From an uncultured Clostridia bacterium (GTDB lineage Bacteria > Bacillota > Clostridia > Christensenellales > Borkfalkiaceae), in the NCBI GenBank assembly GCA_944354035.1, contig CALVPS010000002.1, forward strand, positions 32,316 to 96,315: 64,000 bases of DNA, given 5' to 3'. Position 1 is the first letter of the stretch. Each line of letters starts with the position of its first letter. The position numbers were made by a program, and so were the translations under genes. Of the stretch, positions 35,728 to 44,578 are shown piece by piece. The notes beneath the pieces were generated by a model. It made no database searches. It was not told the DNA's origin and saw only the letters and a list, made by a program, of their open reading frames with translations.

Positions 35728-35849
35728 GGGTTTTGCGGCAGTTTTCCGCAAAAGCGCCCCGCAGGTTGCGCAGATCCATGCAAGCCGCTCAAACGGCGCG
35801 GTGAAGAGAAAAAAGACGTGGCGCCGTGCGGCAAGTCGGGCAAGACTGC

Positions 35850-36608
35850 TCACCACAACAGGGCCGCGCGCCGCAAAAACTCCTCCTGCGGGATCGGAAC
35901 GGTGCCTTTTTTTAAAAAGAGCACGTATTCCACATTTTTTTTGGGACGAATGGGCGCGTTAACGATATCGACGGGCGCCATGTCGTGTGCAACACAAGCT
36001 TCGTAAAAAGCGGAAAGCAGGCCGCGGTGATACCTTACGGGCAATATCCCGTTTTTGCCGAGCCCCGCGCCGCCGCACTCAAACTGCGGTTTGAACAGCA
36101 CAAATGCCCTGCCTTCTTGTTCAAGCAAACCCGCAATGACGGGAAGTACCAGACGCAACGAAATAAAACTCAGATCGGAGACTACGCCGTCGAGCTGCTC
36201 GGGAAAATTTTCGCGGGTAAGATAGCGCGCATTGACGCCGTCCATGGGAATAATCGCACGGTTGGCACGCAGCGTTTCGGCCAGCTGATTGCAGCCGACG
36301 TCCACGGCATAGACGCGCGCCGCCCCGTTTTGCAGCAGAACGTCGCAGAAGCCGCCCGTGCTTGCACCGAGATCGGCAAATACCTCGCCCGCAACAGACT
36401 GGCGAAAGTGCATAAGCCCGCGCGCCAACTTGTCACCCCCGCGCGAAACGTAACCGTCGCGCTGCACAAAAGTGATCGCGTCGGCTGCGGATACATCGTC
36501 GGAGGGAGACAGCGGACGGCCGTTTCGCAGTACAAGCCCCTGCTGCAGCGCATATTTAGCCTTGGTGCGGGAGCCGAACCGCTCCGCAAAAAAATTATCT
36601 GCCCGCAT
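35850..36608 (-). CDS. tlyA: TlyA-family rRNA 2'-O-methyltransferase
   Basis: This 252-aa protein has an N-terminal S4 RNA-binding domain (residues 1-60) and an FtsJ-like methyltransferase domain. The SAM-binding motif is FADLGASTGGFCDVLL (about 78-93), and SDLSFISLRLVL contains the conserved Asp/Ser region. TlyA homologues methylate ribosomal RNA and are sometimes labelled hemolysins; the methyltransferase role is better supported. It overlaps dxs by 14 bp. Confidence 0.92.
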   Translation of the reverse strand: MRADNFFAERFGSRTKAKYALQQGLVLRNGRPLSPSDDVSAADAITFVQRDGYVSRGGDKLARGLMHFRQSVAGEVFADLGASTGGFCDVLLQNGAARVYAVDVGCNQLAETLRANRAIIPMDGVNARYLTRENFPEQLDGVVSDLSFISLRLVLPVIAGLLEQEGRAFVLFKPQFECGGAGLGKNGILPVRYHRGLLSAFYEACVAHDMAPVDIVNAPIRPKKNVEYVLFLKKGTVPIPQEEFLRRAALLW

Positions 36609-38304
36609 GACAACTTTTAACGCAATTTAAAATATTGGCGGCATTCAGCCCGTATTCGTCGGCAAGTTCCGTTACCGTGGCATGCGGCAAAAAGGCCTCA
36701 CGGTAGCCGAACGAGTAGACGCATTTTCCGGAATTTCGGTAAAAACCTGCGATCGCATCGCCCAGGCCGCCTTTTACCGCGTTATCTTCCAGCGTGATCA
36801 CATATTGCTCGGAACGGCTGCGCAAAAATTCTTCGTCGAGCGGCTTTAAAAAACGCGCGTTGACCAGGGTCAGACCGATCCCCTCGTCGGCCGCCGTAAG
36901 GCGGACGCGCTGCGCCAGGCGAATGCAGCGTTCCCCCGCCGCAAGGATTATTATGTTTGAAGTATTACAGTGCAAAACTTCAAATTTCCCAATTTCAACC
37001 GCTGTACACACTCCTTCTTCCCCTTCGCGCGGGTAACGGATGGCGATCGGGCCGTTGTACCGTGCGGCGACGCGCAGCATGGCGCGGAATTCCGCAATAT
37101 TTTTCGGGATAGCGACGACGAGCCCGGGGATAAACGAGAGATAGGAAAGGTCAAATATCCCTTGATGCGTTTCGCCGTCCGCACCCGTTGCACCGGCGCG
37201 ATCCACGCAGAGCGTGACGGACAGACGCTGTCCGCAGATATCGTGGATCACTTCGTCAAATGCCCGTTGTAAAAAGGTGGAATAAATGGCAAAATATGGC
37301 TTCATGCCGCCGGCCGCCAACGCGGCCGAAAGGACCGCGGCGTGTTCTTCGCAGATGCCCACATCAAAGGCGCGCTGCGGAAATTCTCGGAAGAACGGGC
37401 GCAATCCCAATGCGTCGGTCATGGCGGCAGTGACGGCCACGACCTTGTCGTTTTCCCGCGCGAGCGCACAGAGTTCCTCGCCCAGCGCCGTCGCATATTC
37501 CGCTTTGGGCGTCTGCGGCGAAATACCGTGCGTCAGATCGGGCGCGCACTCCGAAAACGCGTAGCCCTGACCTTTTTTTGTAACGACATGCAGCAGCACG
37601 CTGCCTTGTTTCAGCCGCCGTTTGGCCTCGTTTACGGCGGGCAGCAAGTCGTTTAAGTCGTTGCCGTTATATATGCCCATGTATTGCAGACCGAAGCGCT
37701 CGAACAGTGCAACATCGCTTGCAGAGCGGGAGCCTTTCAGTTCATCCAGAATATCGTGCATCCCGCCGGTCGTGGGTGAAATGGACATGCCGTTGTCGTT
37801 AAGTACGATGAGGATGCGTGCATCGAGTGTGCGAAGGCTGTTGAGCGCCTCGTATACAAGGCCGTTCTGAAAGGCGCCGTCGCCGACGAGGGCCACGACA
37901 TGAAAGATCTGCCGTGACAGATCGCGCGCTTTGGCCAGACCGAGCGCGGCCGAAACGGCCGTTCCGGCATGCCCTGTTTCGTAACAATCGTATATGCTTT
38001 CGCCGCGTTTGGGAAAGCCGGAGATGCCGCCCTTCTGCCGCAGCGTGCCAAAACGCTCTGCGCGGTCGGTGAGCAGCTTGTGCGGATAGCATTGGTGCCC
38101 CACGTCGAAGATGAGCTTATCGACGGAAAAATCAAAGACGCGGTGCAGCGCAACGGTGAGTTCCACGACTCCCAAATTGGAAGCCAGGTGCCCGCCGCAG
38201 ACCGAAACCGTTTGCAAAATTTCCCTTCGGAGCTGTTCGCAGACGGCATTTAATTGTGAAAGGGAAGCATTTTTAAGCTCCCCGTTCAAAAAATTTTTCA
38301 TCAT
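36595..38304 (-). CDS. dxs: 1-deoxy-D-xylulose-5-phosphate synthase Dxs
   Basis: Dxs condenses pyruvate and glyceraldehyde-3-phosphate with thiamine diphosphate, starting the MEP isoprenoid pathway. The 569-aa product has the GHLASNLGVVELTVALH block, DVGHQCYPHKLLT (catalytic His region), the ThDP-binding VGDGAFQNGLVYEALN (GDG...N motif, about 145) and transketolase-like middle and C-terminal domains. It is about 50 aa shorter than typical Dxs (about 620 aa). The start lies at ATG-ATG 38304/38301 with no clear ribosome site, 14 bp after ispA, so translational coupling is likely. Confidence 0.94.
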   Translation of the reverse strand: MMKNFLNGELKNASLSQLNAVCEQLRREILQTVSVCGGHLASNLGVVELTVALHRVFDFSVDKLIFDVGHQCYPHKLLTDRAERFGTLRQKGGISGFPKRGESIYDCYETGHAGTAVSAALGLAKARDLSRQIFHVVALVGDGAFQNGLVYEALNSLRTLDARILIVLNDNGMSISPTTGGMHDILDELKGSRSASDVALFERFGLQYMGIYNGNDLNDLLPAVNEAKRRLKQGSVLLHVVTKKGQGYAFSECAPDLTHGISPQTPKAEYATALGEELCALARENDKVVAVTAAMTDALGLRPFFREFPQRAFDVGICEEHAAVLSAALAAGGMKPYFAIYSTFLQRAFDEVIHDICGQRLSVTLCVDRAGATGADGETHQGIFDLSYLSFIPGLVVAIPKNIAEFRAMLRVAARYNGPIAIRYPREGEEGVCTAVEIGKFEVLHCNTSNIIILAAGERCIRLAQRVRLTAADEGIGLTLVNARFLKPLDEEFLRSRSEQYVITLEDNAVKGGLGDAIAGFYRNSGKCVYSFGYREAFLPHATVTELADEYGLNAANILNCVKSCHAGR

Positions 38305-38318
38305 TGTATCGTATGCAA

Positions 38319-39191
38319 CTATGCGATCCTGTTGCGTACCATTTGCACGAAGTCGGCAAAAAATTGTGATTTCGCATACGCCGCGTCCGCCAGGGCAAGA
38401 CATTCGCGCGTCTTTTGATCGGCGGCCGCGCAGGCACCCTGAAGGCCGAGTACCTTTACGCAGGTCAGCTTGTCCTCTTCGCGGTCCTTCCCCGGCGTCT
38501 TTCCGAGCGTGGCGCGGTCGGACGTCTCGTCCAAGATATCGTCCGTCATTTGGAACAGATCGCCCAGGGCGAGCCCGAACGCCTCCGCCGCCGCGCTATC
38601 CCGTTGTGCGATCTCCGCCGCCATTACGAGCGGCGCGGCGATCAGCCGCCCCGTCTTGTTGCGGTAAATAAACGAGAGAGCATCCGGATCGGGCGCGTTC
38701 CCCGCCCAATTCAGATCGGCCGACTGCCCCGCGATCATCCCCTCCGCCCCTGCCGCAAACGACAGCGCAGCGGCCGCCCGCCGATACCGTTCTCCGCCGG
38801 CGGAGACTTCGATCAGGAGATCGAAGGCGTAAGAGAGCAGCGCGTCGCCCGCCAGAATGGCGTTCCCTTCGCCGAATGCCTTGTGGCTGGAGGGCTTCCC
38901 GCGGCGGAAATCGTCGTTATCCATGGCGGGCAGGTCATCGTGGATCAGCGAATAGGTGTGAATGCATTCCAATGCGAATGCAGGGCACAGCTCGCGCCGC
39001 CAATCGCATGCGTAGGCGTGAAGCGCGGCCAAAAACAGCACGGGGCGCACGCGTTTCCCGCCGGAGAGCAGCGAATAGCGCATGCTCTCCGCCAAAACCG
39101 CCGGACATGAGCGCATATCGGCGCAGCGCGCCTGCAGATATGCCTCGAATGCCGCGCGGTATTCCTCGTATCGGTCGAAAAAGCCGCTCAT
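38319..39191 (-). CDS. ispA: Polyprenyl diphosphate synthase (farnesyl/geranyl type)
   Basis: This enzyme makes short-chain prenyl diphosphates from IPP and DMAPP for undecaprenyl phosphate and quinone-type lipids. The 290-aa product has GGKRVRPVL (IPP-binding), the first Asp-rich motif DDLPAMDND (about residue 84) and the second Asp-rich motif DDILD (about 226). It is coupled to folD by a 4-bp ATGA overlap and followed by dxs, so two isoprenoid steps sit together. Confidence 0.94.
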   Translation of the reverse strand: MSGFFDRYEEYRAAFEAYLQARCADMRSCPAVLAESMRYSLLSGGKRVRPVLFLAALHAYACDWRRELCPAFALECIHTYSLIHDDLPAMDNDDFRRGKPSSHKAFGEGNAILAGDALLSYAFDLLIEVSAGGERYRRAAAALSFAAGAEGMIAGQSADLNWAGNAPDPDALSFIYRNKTGRLIAAPLVMAAEIAQRDSAAAEAFGLALGDLFQMTDDILDETSDRATLGKTPGKDREEDKLTCVKVLGLQGACAAADQKTRECLALADAAYAKSQFFADFVQMVRNRIA

Positions 39192-40036
39192 GGTTCGTTT
39201 GCGCGCCTTGCGCAGGCCACCGTATTTTTCAGCAGCATGGCGATCGTCATGGGCCCGACGCCGCCGGGAACGGGCGTAATGTAAGACGTCTTCTCTTTTA
39301 CGGCCTCGAAATCGACATCGCCCACCAGCTTTCCGTCAATGCGGTTGATACCGACGTCTACAACGACCGCTCCTTCCTTTACCATATCCGCCGAAATAAA
39401 CTTAGGTTTGCCGACGGCGGCGACGATCACGTCGGCGCGCGCGCATTCCTCTGCCACGTTTCGGGTGCGGGAATGGCACACCGTAACGGTCGCGTCGGCG
39501 TTGAGCAGCAGAAGCGCCATGGGTCTGCCCACAATATTGCTGCGACCCACGACGACTGCGCGCTTACCGCTCAATGCGATATGATACCGTTTGAGAAGCT
39601 CCATTACGCCGTACGGCGTGCAGGCCACGGTTCCCGCCTCGTTCAGGGCAAGCCGTCCGATATTTTCGGCCGAGAATCCGTCCACGTCCTTTTGTGCGGG
39701 AATGCGCCGCAGGATCTCGTCGGCATCAAGGTGCTTTGGGAGCGGGAGCTGGATCAAAATGCCGTGCACGGCGTCGTCTGCCGCCAGGGCATCGACCAAT
39801 TCCAGGAGTTGGCGCTGCGTGACGTCGGCGGGCAGATAATGGGCGAATGAACGTATTCCCACCTCTTCGCAGGCGCGGATCTTGTTGCGCACATACACCT
39901 GCGACGCGGGGTCTTCCCCCGCCAGGACGACGGCAAGGCCTATTTTTTTGCCGAACGTCGCTTCAAAGATCGCCGCTTCCTCTTTTACTTCGGCACGGAC
40001 CTGCGCCGAAATCATTTTTCCGTCGATCAGTGTCAT
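39188..40036 (-). CDS. folD: Methylenetetrahydrofolate dehydrogenase/cyclohydrolase FolD
   Basis: This bifunctional enzyme interconverts methylene-, methenyl- and formyl-tetrahydrofolate. The 282-aa product has the YVRNKIRACEEVGI segment with the catalytic Tyr/Lys (about residues 48-52), IQLPLPKHLD (about 98), the NADP-binding VVGRSNIVGRP (about 162) and PVPGGVGPMT (about 260). It overlaps nusB and ispA by 4 bp each, and no xseA or xseB lies between them. Confidence 0.95.
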   Translation of the reverse strand: MTLIDGKMISAQVRAEVKEEAAIFEATFGKKIGLAVVLAGEDPASQVYVRNKIRACEEVGIRSFAHYLPADVTQRQLLELVDALAADDAVHGILIQLPLPKHLDADEILRRIPAQKDVDGFSAENIGRLALNEAGTVACTPYGVMELLKRYHIALSGKRAVVVGRSNIVGRPMALLLLNADATVTVCHSRTRNVAEECARADVIVAAVGKPKFISADMVKEGAVVVDVGINRIDGKLVGDVDFEAVKEKTSYITPVPGGVGPMTIAMLLKNTVACARRANEP

Positions 40037-40425
40037 GAGTTGATGATCCCTCCGAGAACTCCGTTTACAAAGTCCGTTGATTTTTCTGTAGAATATTTGC
40101 GCGCCAAAGCCGTCGCTTCCGAAACGGATACGACGGGCGGGATATCGTCGAAAAACCGGATCTCCGCCATGGCCAACAGCAAAACGGCCTTGTCGGCGGG
40201 ATAGATGCGGTATTCGGCAAAGCGCGTGACGCGGGCGCCCAACTCCGAAAGGAGCTCCTCTTTATGCGTGCGCACCGCGGCGACCAGTTTTTCCGCAAAC
40301 GCGGCCTCTTCTTCGTTAAGTTTTTCCTGACGGTATACATGGGCGCGAAACGCCCGGTCCCCTTCGCCGCCGAACTGGTCGGCAAAAAGAATTTTAAAAG
40401 CCGCCTCTCTTGCATCGCTTCTCAT
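40033..40425 (-). CDS. nusB: Transcription antitermination factor NusB
   Basis: NusB binds boxA RNA with NusE (S10) and aids rRNA antitermination. The 130-aa all-helical product begins RSDAREAAFKILFADQF, resembling the family N-terminus, and ends with the conserved region VSEATALARKYSTEKSTDFVNGVL. A GAGGAA site precedes the ATG. A GC hairpin (40443-40472) lies between asp23 and this gene. Confidence 0.93.
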   Translation of the reverse strand: MRSDAREAAFKILFADQFGGEGDRAFRAHVYRQEKLNEEEAAFAEKLVAAVRTHKEELLSELGARVTRFAEYRIYPADKAVLLLAMAEIRFFDDIPPVVSVSEATALARKYSTEKSTDFVNGVLGGIINS

Positions 40426-40486
40426 GGTATTTCCTCATGCGACCGTTCCCCCCCGAGACCGGGAGGGAACGGCGTTTTTGCACGGT

Positions 40487-40873
40487 TCAGTTGCCGGCAG
40501 AGGGTTGCGCCGCGCTGTCGGCGGCGGCAGGTTCCGGCTGCGGCTCTTGTTTGGGCGTCGGAAAAACGACGCTGGTGATGTGCACGTCGATCTTGGCGAT
40601 CTTGTATTTCGTCATCGATTCGACCATCTGTTTGATGGTCTGCTGGATACGGAATGCCAGCACCGGCACTTTATAACCGTAGTGTGCGATGACGGAGATA
40701 TCTACAAAGACGCCCTCTTTTTCGAAGCAAACTTTTATCCCCTTGTTCTTTGAAGGGACGAGTTCGATCCCCTCCGTTTCCTGAAGGCTCAGCGCAACGA
40801 TCCCGCTCACGATATCGGAATTGTAGGTGACCCGGCCCTTTTGTCCGTTGGGATTATACTTGATGCTTGCCAT
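40487..40873 (-). CDS. Asp23/Gls24 family envelope-stress protein
   Basis: This 128-aa protein of the alkaline-shock protein family is usually found near nusB in clostridia. The core domain (residues 1-110) includes GRVTYNSDIVSGIVALSLQETEGI and a run of alternating strands. The tail is Pro/Ala/Gln-rich. ATG 40873 follows GAGAGGAG. A TATAAT at 40901-40896 (minus strand) suggests its own promoter, but the -35 box is poor; transcription from the spoIIIA operon is also possible. Confidence 0.88.
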   Translation of the reverse strand: MASIKYNPNGQKGRVTYNSDIVSGIVALSLQETEGIELVPSKNKGIKVCFEKEGVFVDISVIAHYGYKVPVLAFRIQQTIKQMVESMTKYKIAKIDVHITSVVFPTPKQEPQPEPAAADSAAQPSAGN

Positions 40874-40934
40874 AATGTTCTCCTCTCTTGCGAACATTAT
40901 AACACATAATTTTGGAATTTACTACTGTTTTTTC

Positions 40935-41414
40935 TCAACTTTCTGCGTAAACGGGCATAATTATCACATTCCCGTTGCGAATATCGTATTCCGTTTCGAG
41001 TACGGAAAAGATTTTCGTCATTAAAGTATCGGTAAGTTCGGTGGAATCGACAAAAACATTGATGTTTTCGTTGTTGCCGATGGCGACCACGGCATCCGAA
41101 AAGCCCATCGATTTTAAAATGGTCTCCATTACAAGTTCGTCCTCCATCAACTCTACCAGCTCCTGTTTACGGGCGACTGCCTGGCGGTACTCTTCGCTGC
41201 CTTCGTCGTAAGCCGAGATGACGCTGTCAAGCTGAATAAATTCTTCGCTGCGCGTGGAATTGCGGTCGGCGCGGTAGGTCGAAAAATAGTCCGCTTCGAC
41301 TTCGGCGCCGACGTCGGTCGCTCCCGTTCCCGCAAGCACGAAATTAAAAACGGCCGTAACGGCAAGCAACAGGACGAGAGTGGACATCAGTGCGATCTTT
41401 TTTGTGTTCGACAT
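40935..41414 (-). CDS. spoIIIAH: Stage III sporulation protein AH
   Basis: SpoIIIAH is the mother-cell half of the SpoIIQ-SpoIIIAH channel between mother cell and forespore. The 159-aa product has one N-terminal membrane segment (residues 8-30), an acidic, helical linker and a C-terminal YscJ/FliF-like ring-building domain (about 90-155). A duplicated 71-bp segment separates it from spoIIIAG. Last gene of the spoIIIA operon. Confidence 0.9.
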   Translation of the reverse strand: MSNTKKIALMSTLVLLLAVTAVFNFVLAGTGATDVGAEVEADYFSTYRADRNSTRSEEFIQLDSVISAYDEGSEEYRQAVARKQELVELMEDELVMETILKSMGFSDAVVAIGNNENINVFVDSTELTDTLMTKIFSVLETEYDIRNGNVIIMPVYAES

Positions 41415-41519
41415 GGTTTTATCTCCTTAAATAATTATCGGTCGGAAGTTATGCCCGGCATCTGAACGAGCGTGACTGCTGCCATGGTTTTATCTTCTTT
41501 CAGCATTATCGGGCGGAAG
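41412..41519. repeat. 71-bp imperfect tandem duplication between spoIIIAG and spoIIIAH
   Basis: The stretches beginning CATGGTTTTATCT at 41412 and 41483 share about 37 bp with few differences, ending CGG-CGGAAG. The repeat includes the end of spoIIIAG and the ribosome site and start of spoIIIAH. The extra copy creates a 16-codon mini-ORF from ATG 41485 (minus strand). Confidence 0.7.
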
Positions 41520-41862
41520 GATAAACGAGCACGCAGTTTTCGGCAAGGTTCAAAACATTAGCGGCGACTTGCGTCAGCTGCAGGCGCGTTAAAATGGCAT
41601 CGTCACCGTCGAACACGACGACCGCTCCGATCGGTGTCCCCTCCTCTTCCGAGATCATGACACGTACCGTTCCGGCCCCCGAAATTTCGGAGAGAAGCAG
41701 CGAGAGCCGCTCCTCGCGCTCGGTCTGCGTATACTTGCCCGAGGTTTTTTCCCCGCGGCCGAATACGCTCCAGGCGATCAGGATAAGCGCAAGCGCCGCG
41801 ACCAGGATACATACGATCCGCACCGTTTTATTGGAAAAAAAGGTCTTGAGTTTTTCCTTCAT
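41506..41862 (-). CDS. spoIIIAG: Stage III sporulation protein AG
   Basis: SpoIIIAG forms a large ring in the outer forespore membrane as part of the feeding-tube complex. The 118-aa product has one membrane segment (residues 17-38), a short linker and a compact ring-building domain (about 55-115). It is much shorter than Bacillus SpoIIIAG (about 230 aa). ATG 41862 follows GGAGGT and overlaps the spoIIIAF stop (ATGA). Confidence 0.85.
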   Translation of the reverse strand: MKEKLKTFFSNKTVRIVCILVAALALILIAWSVFGRGEKTSGKYTQTEREERLSLLLSEISGAGTVRVMISEEEGTPIGAVVVFDGDDAILTRLQLTQVAANVLNLAENCVLVYPSAR

Positions 41863-42320
41863 GCGACCTCCGCGTCGCACCGATAGTATGTCGTTAATGC
41901 CTCTTCGATGCGACTTATCATATATATATGCTCGTCCGCGCCGATTATTCCGAAATCGAGAATATTTACGTGGATCATTTTGTACGAGAACGCGCTGTCG
42001 GCGTTCCGCTGCACCTCCACTTCCGCCGTGACGCCGTATTCATCGGAAAGCGCCGCCGCAATGATCCGTTCGTCCGCTTCGGCAAGCAGATCGGCGCAGC
42101 GCTCCAAGTAGGCGATATCGGTCTGCGGCTGTTTTGTATCGTCCTCTGCCGTCGGATCCTCCCTAACAAAAAACGTTCCGATCGGCGCGACCATTACAAC
42201 GAACGTAACAAGACGCATCATCCCTTTTATAAACGCTCCCGTTTTTCCGCCGGGCGCAACGACGGAAACGACGGCGGAGAGCAGCACGACGCCGGCAATG
42301 CTTAAAATATAGGCGTGCAT
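41859..42320 (-). CDS. spoIIIAF: Stage III sporulation protein AF
   Basis: This 153-aa protein has two N-terminal membrane segments (about residues 3-22 and 33-52) and a soluble ring-building-motif domain after residue 65. ATG 42320 overlaps the spoIIIAE stop by one base (TGATG). It is identified by topology and its place in the spoIIIA operon more than by motif. Confidence 0.85.
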   Translation of the reverse strand: MHAYILSIAGVVLLSAVVSVVAPGGKTGAFIKGMMRLVTFVVMVAPIGTFFVREDPTAEDDTKQPQTDIAYLERCADLLAEADERIIAAALSDEYGVTAEVEVQRNADSAFSYKMIHVNILDFGIIGADEHIYMISRIEEALTTYYRCDAEVA

Positions 42321-43519
42321 CAAAAGATGACCCCCGTTGTACAGACCAGCAGCACAACAGTCAAAAAATACAGAAAGGCGATGCACAGCAGTCCCGCCAG
42401 GAAAAAGGAACTGTCCTTTGCCACGCACGATAAAAAGGCGGAAATTTTTCCGCCGGCAGGCTCGGTCAACGCCGCACACAGGCGCAAAAACAATTGAAAA
42501 CAGACAAACAGGGCGACCGGCCGCAGCAGTGTCGCAAACAGCAGGAATACGGAATACGATCCCAGCGCGTTTTTGATGAGTGCGCTTCCGGCCAGCACCA
42601 GGTCGAGCCCGCCCGACAAAAACCCACCGACCATGGGAACGGAACCCGAGACGAGATACTTGGCCGCGCGCAGCGATATGCCGTCATATTGCGCGGCGGC
42701 GATCCCCTGTACCGTGAGAAATATGGTAAAAAGTCCCAAAGTCAGACCGATCAACCACTTGCAGGCGCTCTTAAAAAATTCGCCCAGGCGCGCGGCGCGC
42801 GTCTCCGCCGTAAGATTTCCTACAAAGGAGAGTACGATCACAACGACGCCGACAGGGAGAACGACGGCGGAAAACAGCTCACAGACGGCGCCGCTCATAA
42901 AGACGACCGCAGGGCGAAAGATGCCGGCAGAGACCGCACCTCCGCTCCCCGACATCAGCGTAAGCAAAACAGGATGGACAAGCTGCATTTGCCGCTGCAT
43001 CTGCTCAAAACCCTCAAACCCCGCCCGCAGGACGCCTAAAAGGCATGCCAGCACCACGCCGCCCACCGCAATGTAGGCAACGAAATTTATTATGTCTGAC
43101 ATAGTACTGCGTAAAAAATCATTTTTTGCCGCATTCAACACACCACATAGCAGGGAAGCGGCCAGGATCATTACAAAGGCCGGCAAAAGGATCTTTGCGT
43201 CGTTTAACAACAGCTCTAGAACCGATCGCAACATCGCATTGTAATCGAGCGTGAGATCGCCGTCGATCAGGCCGGCCAAAATCTCTTTTAGGTCGGTCCC
43301 TTCAAATCCGGAGAGCGTCTGTAAATATGTCTGCAGCTCGTCGGTGTCGAGCGCGTCGAGCAGCTCCCGGATATTTTGCGCCAGCTCCTCCCGCGCGGCC
43401 GTCTCCGATTGCGTGTAGGCGAAGGCGGGCGTCGTTTGTCCGAAGACGAAAAAAAGGACACAGATCACGACGGCCAAAACGATCCAAACCAGGCGCCGGG
43501 ACGTCTTCCTCTCCCTCAT
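42320..43519 (-). CDS. spoIIIAE: Stage III sporulation protein AE
   Basis: SpoIIIAE is a polytopic membrane protein, proposed as the permease-like core of the SpoIIIA-SpoIIQ channel. The 399-aa product has a signal sequence (residues 9-33), a short extracytoplasmic helix-rich region and at least seven membrane segments (from about 115 to the C-terminus). It contains the conserved LTLMSGSGG and GSVPMVGGFLSGG blocks. It overlaps spoIIIAD by 4 bp. Confidence 0.93.
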   Translation of the reverse strand: MRERKTSRRLVWIVLAVVICVLFFVFGQTTPAFAYTQSETAAREELAQNIRELLDALDTDELQTYLQTLSGFEGTDLKEILAGLIDGDLTLDYNAMLRSVLELLLNDAKILLPAFVMILAASLLCGVLNAAKNDFLRSTMSDIINFVAYIAVGGVVLACLLGVLRAGFEGFEQMQRQMQLVHPVLLTLMSGSGGAVSAGIFRPAVVFMSGAVCELFSAVVLPVGVVVIVLSFVGNLTAETRAARLGEFFKSACKWLIGLTLGLFTIFLTVQGIAAAQYDGISLRAAKYLVSGSVPMVGGFLSGGLDLVLAGSALIKNALGSYSVFLLFATLLRPVALFVCFQLFLRLCAALTEPAGGKISAFLSCVAKDSSFFLAGLLCIAFLYFLTVVLLVCTTGVIF

Positions 43520-43914
43520 CGGATGAGCTCCAGCAGGTTGACGATCAGCGTGAGCACGCTCTCAATGATCGGGATCGCCAGCAGCAATATGATGATTTTT
43601 CCGCAAAAGACAAGCTTGTCCGCCATAGAGTTCTGTCCGAAATCGTTTAAGATCCCCGCGCTGAATTCGACCAGGTATCCTATCCCGATCATTTTTAACA
43701 ATATTTTGACGAACGAGGCCTCCAGCCCCGTAGTCTCGGCAATTTTTTCAAAGATGGCGATCCCGCCGCGAAAGAGATCGAACGTAAGCAGCAGCAGGAC
43801 GATCCCGCCGGCGATCGTAACGACGAGGGCAAGTTCGGGCTTGGCCGATTTTAAAACGAGCGCCGCGATCGCCGTAACGAACGCGATCCCGATAAGCTGC
43901 ACGACCTCCATCAT
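43516..43914 (-). CDS. spoIIIAD: Stage III sporulation protein AD
   Basis: This 132-aa membrane protein has four hydrophobic segments and the family pattern with KSAKPELALVVTIAGG and LKMIGIGYLVEF. The start is ATG 43914 (an adjacent ATG at 43911 is equivalent), overlapping the spoIIIAC stop. A GGAGTG site lies just upstream. Confidence 0.92.
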   Translation of the reverse strand: MMEVVQLIGIAFVTAIAALVLKSAKPELALVVTIAGGIVLLLLTFDLFRGGIAIFEKIAETTGLEASFVKILLKMIGIGYLVEFSAGILNDFGQNSMADKLVFCGKIIILLLAIPIIESVLTLIVNLLELIR

Positions 43915-44108
43915 GTCACTCCGAAAATTTCGCGTATGGCGCCGAACAGATCGCCGATCATCGTTACCGCCACCCCCAAGGCGATCACCAACCCTACGAT
44001 CGATACGACGGTAGAAATATCGTCCCGATCGGACTTTTTTAGCAATTGGCATACAATGGTGACGATGATGCCGATCGCGGCCAACTTAAAGAGGATCGAA
44101 ATATCCAT
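43911..44108 (-). CDS. spoIIIAC: Stage III sporulation protein AC
   Basis: This 65-aa protein with two membrane segments has the conserved LLKKSDRDDIS turn between them. It resembles SpoIIIAD's first half, as expected for these related subunits. It abuts spoIIIAB (shared base at 44108). Confidence 0.92.
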   Translation of the reverse strand: MDISILFKLAAIGIIVTIVCQLLKKSDRDDISTVVSIVGLVIALGVAVTMIGDLFGAIREIFGVT

Positions 44109-44578
44109 TACACAATCAAAATAACGATCGCAAAGCCTGCAAGCAGGCCGAGTTTACAATACAGTTCGCCGCGCGCCTTTGCCTCGCGCGTACAGACGGC
44201 ACTCTTTTCTTCAAGCACCACGCGCCGTGCGCCGAAATAGCCGCTCTGTGCATGCGCATCCCCTCTCCCAAGCATCGCAAAGTAATCTTTGCAGGCGGCA
44301 CGCTCCTCGCTTGTCAGATAGCGAAATGTGCAGTCCGCCGTACGATCTGAAAGAAAGCGCTGTAAATACTTGTTAAAGTCGCCCGCGTATACATATGCCG
44401 CGACAAATTGCCGCAGCGGGCGCCTTGCATACCCCAATTCGTTCAAGTAGCGTTCGTTAAAGGCGTGCAGCTGTTCAAAAAATTTTTTACGTGCACGGAA
44501 GCGTCCGGCTGCCAGATACCCCATCGCTGCACAAAAGCATACGATGGCGGCGCAGACCATCCCCTTAATCAACAACAT
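44108..44578 (-). CDS. spoIIIAB: Stage III sporulation protein AB
   Basis: This 156-aa protein has a membrane segment at each end (residues 4-25 and 138-155) and a helical soluble middle, a fold likened to type II secretion GspF components. ATG 44578 follows GGAGG and lies inside the 3' end of spoIIIAA (14-bp overlap). Confidence 0.88.
   Translation of the reverse strand: MLLIKGMVCAAIVCFCAAMGYLAAGRFRARKKFFEQLHAFNERYLNELGYARRPLRQFVAAYVYAGDFNKYLQRFLSDRTADCTFRYLTSEERAACKDYFAMLGRGDAHAQSGYFGARRVVLEEKSAVCTREAKARGELYCKLGLLAGFAIVILIV

Noticed and set aside
36956..36983. AT-rich inverted repeat (TTTGAAGT/ACTTCAAA) within dxs
   Set aside because: It lies inside a conserved coding region with normal translation; a chance or codon-driven repeat is the simpler reading.
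40443..40472. Terminator between asp23 and nusB
   Set aside because: The hairpin is strong, but its T run is on the plus strand while both genes are on the minus strand. It may only be an RNA processing or pause structure.
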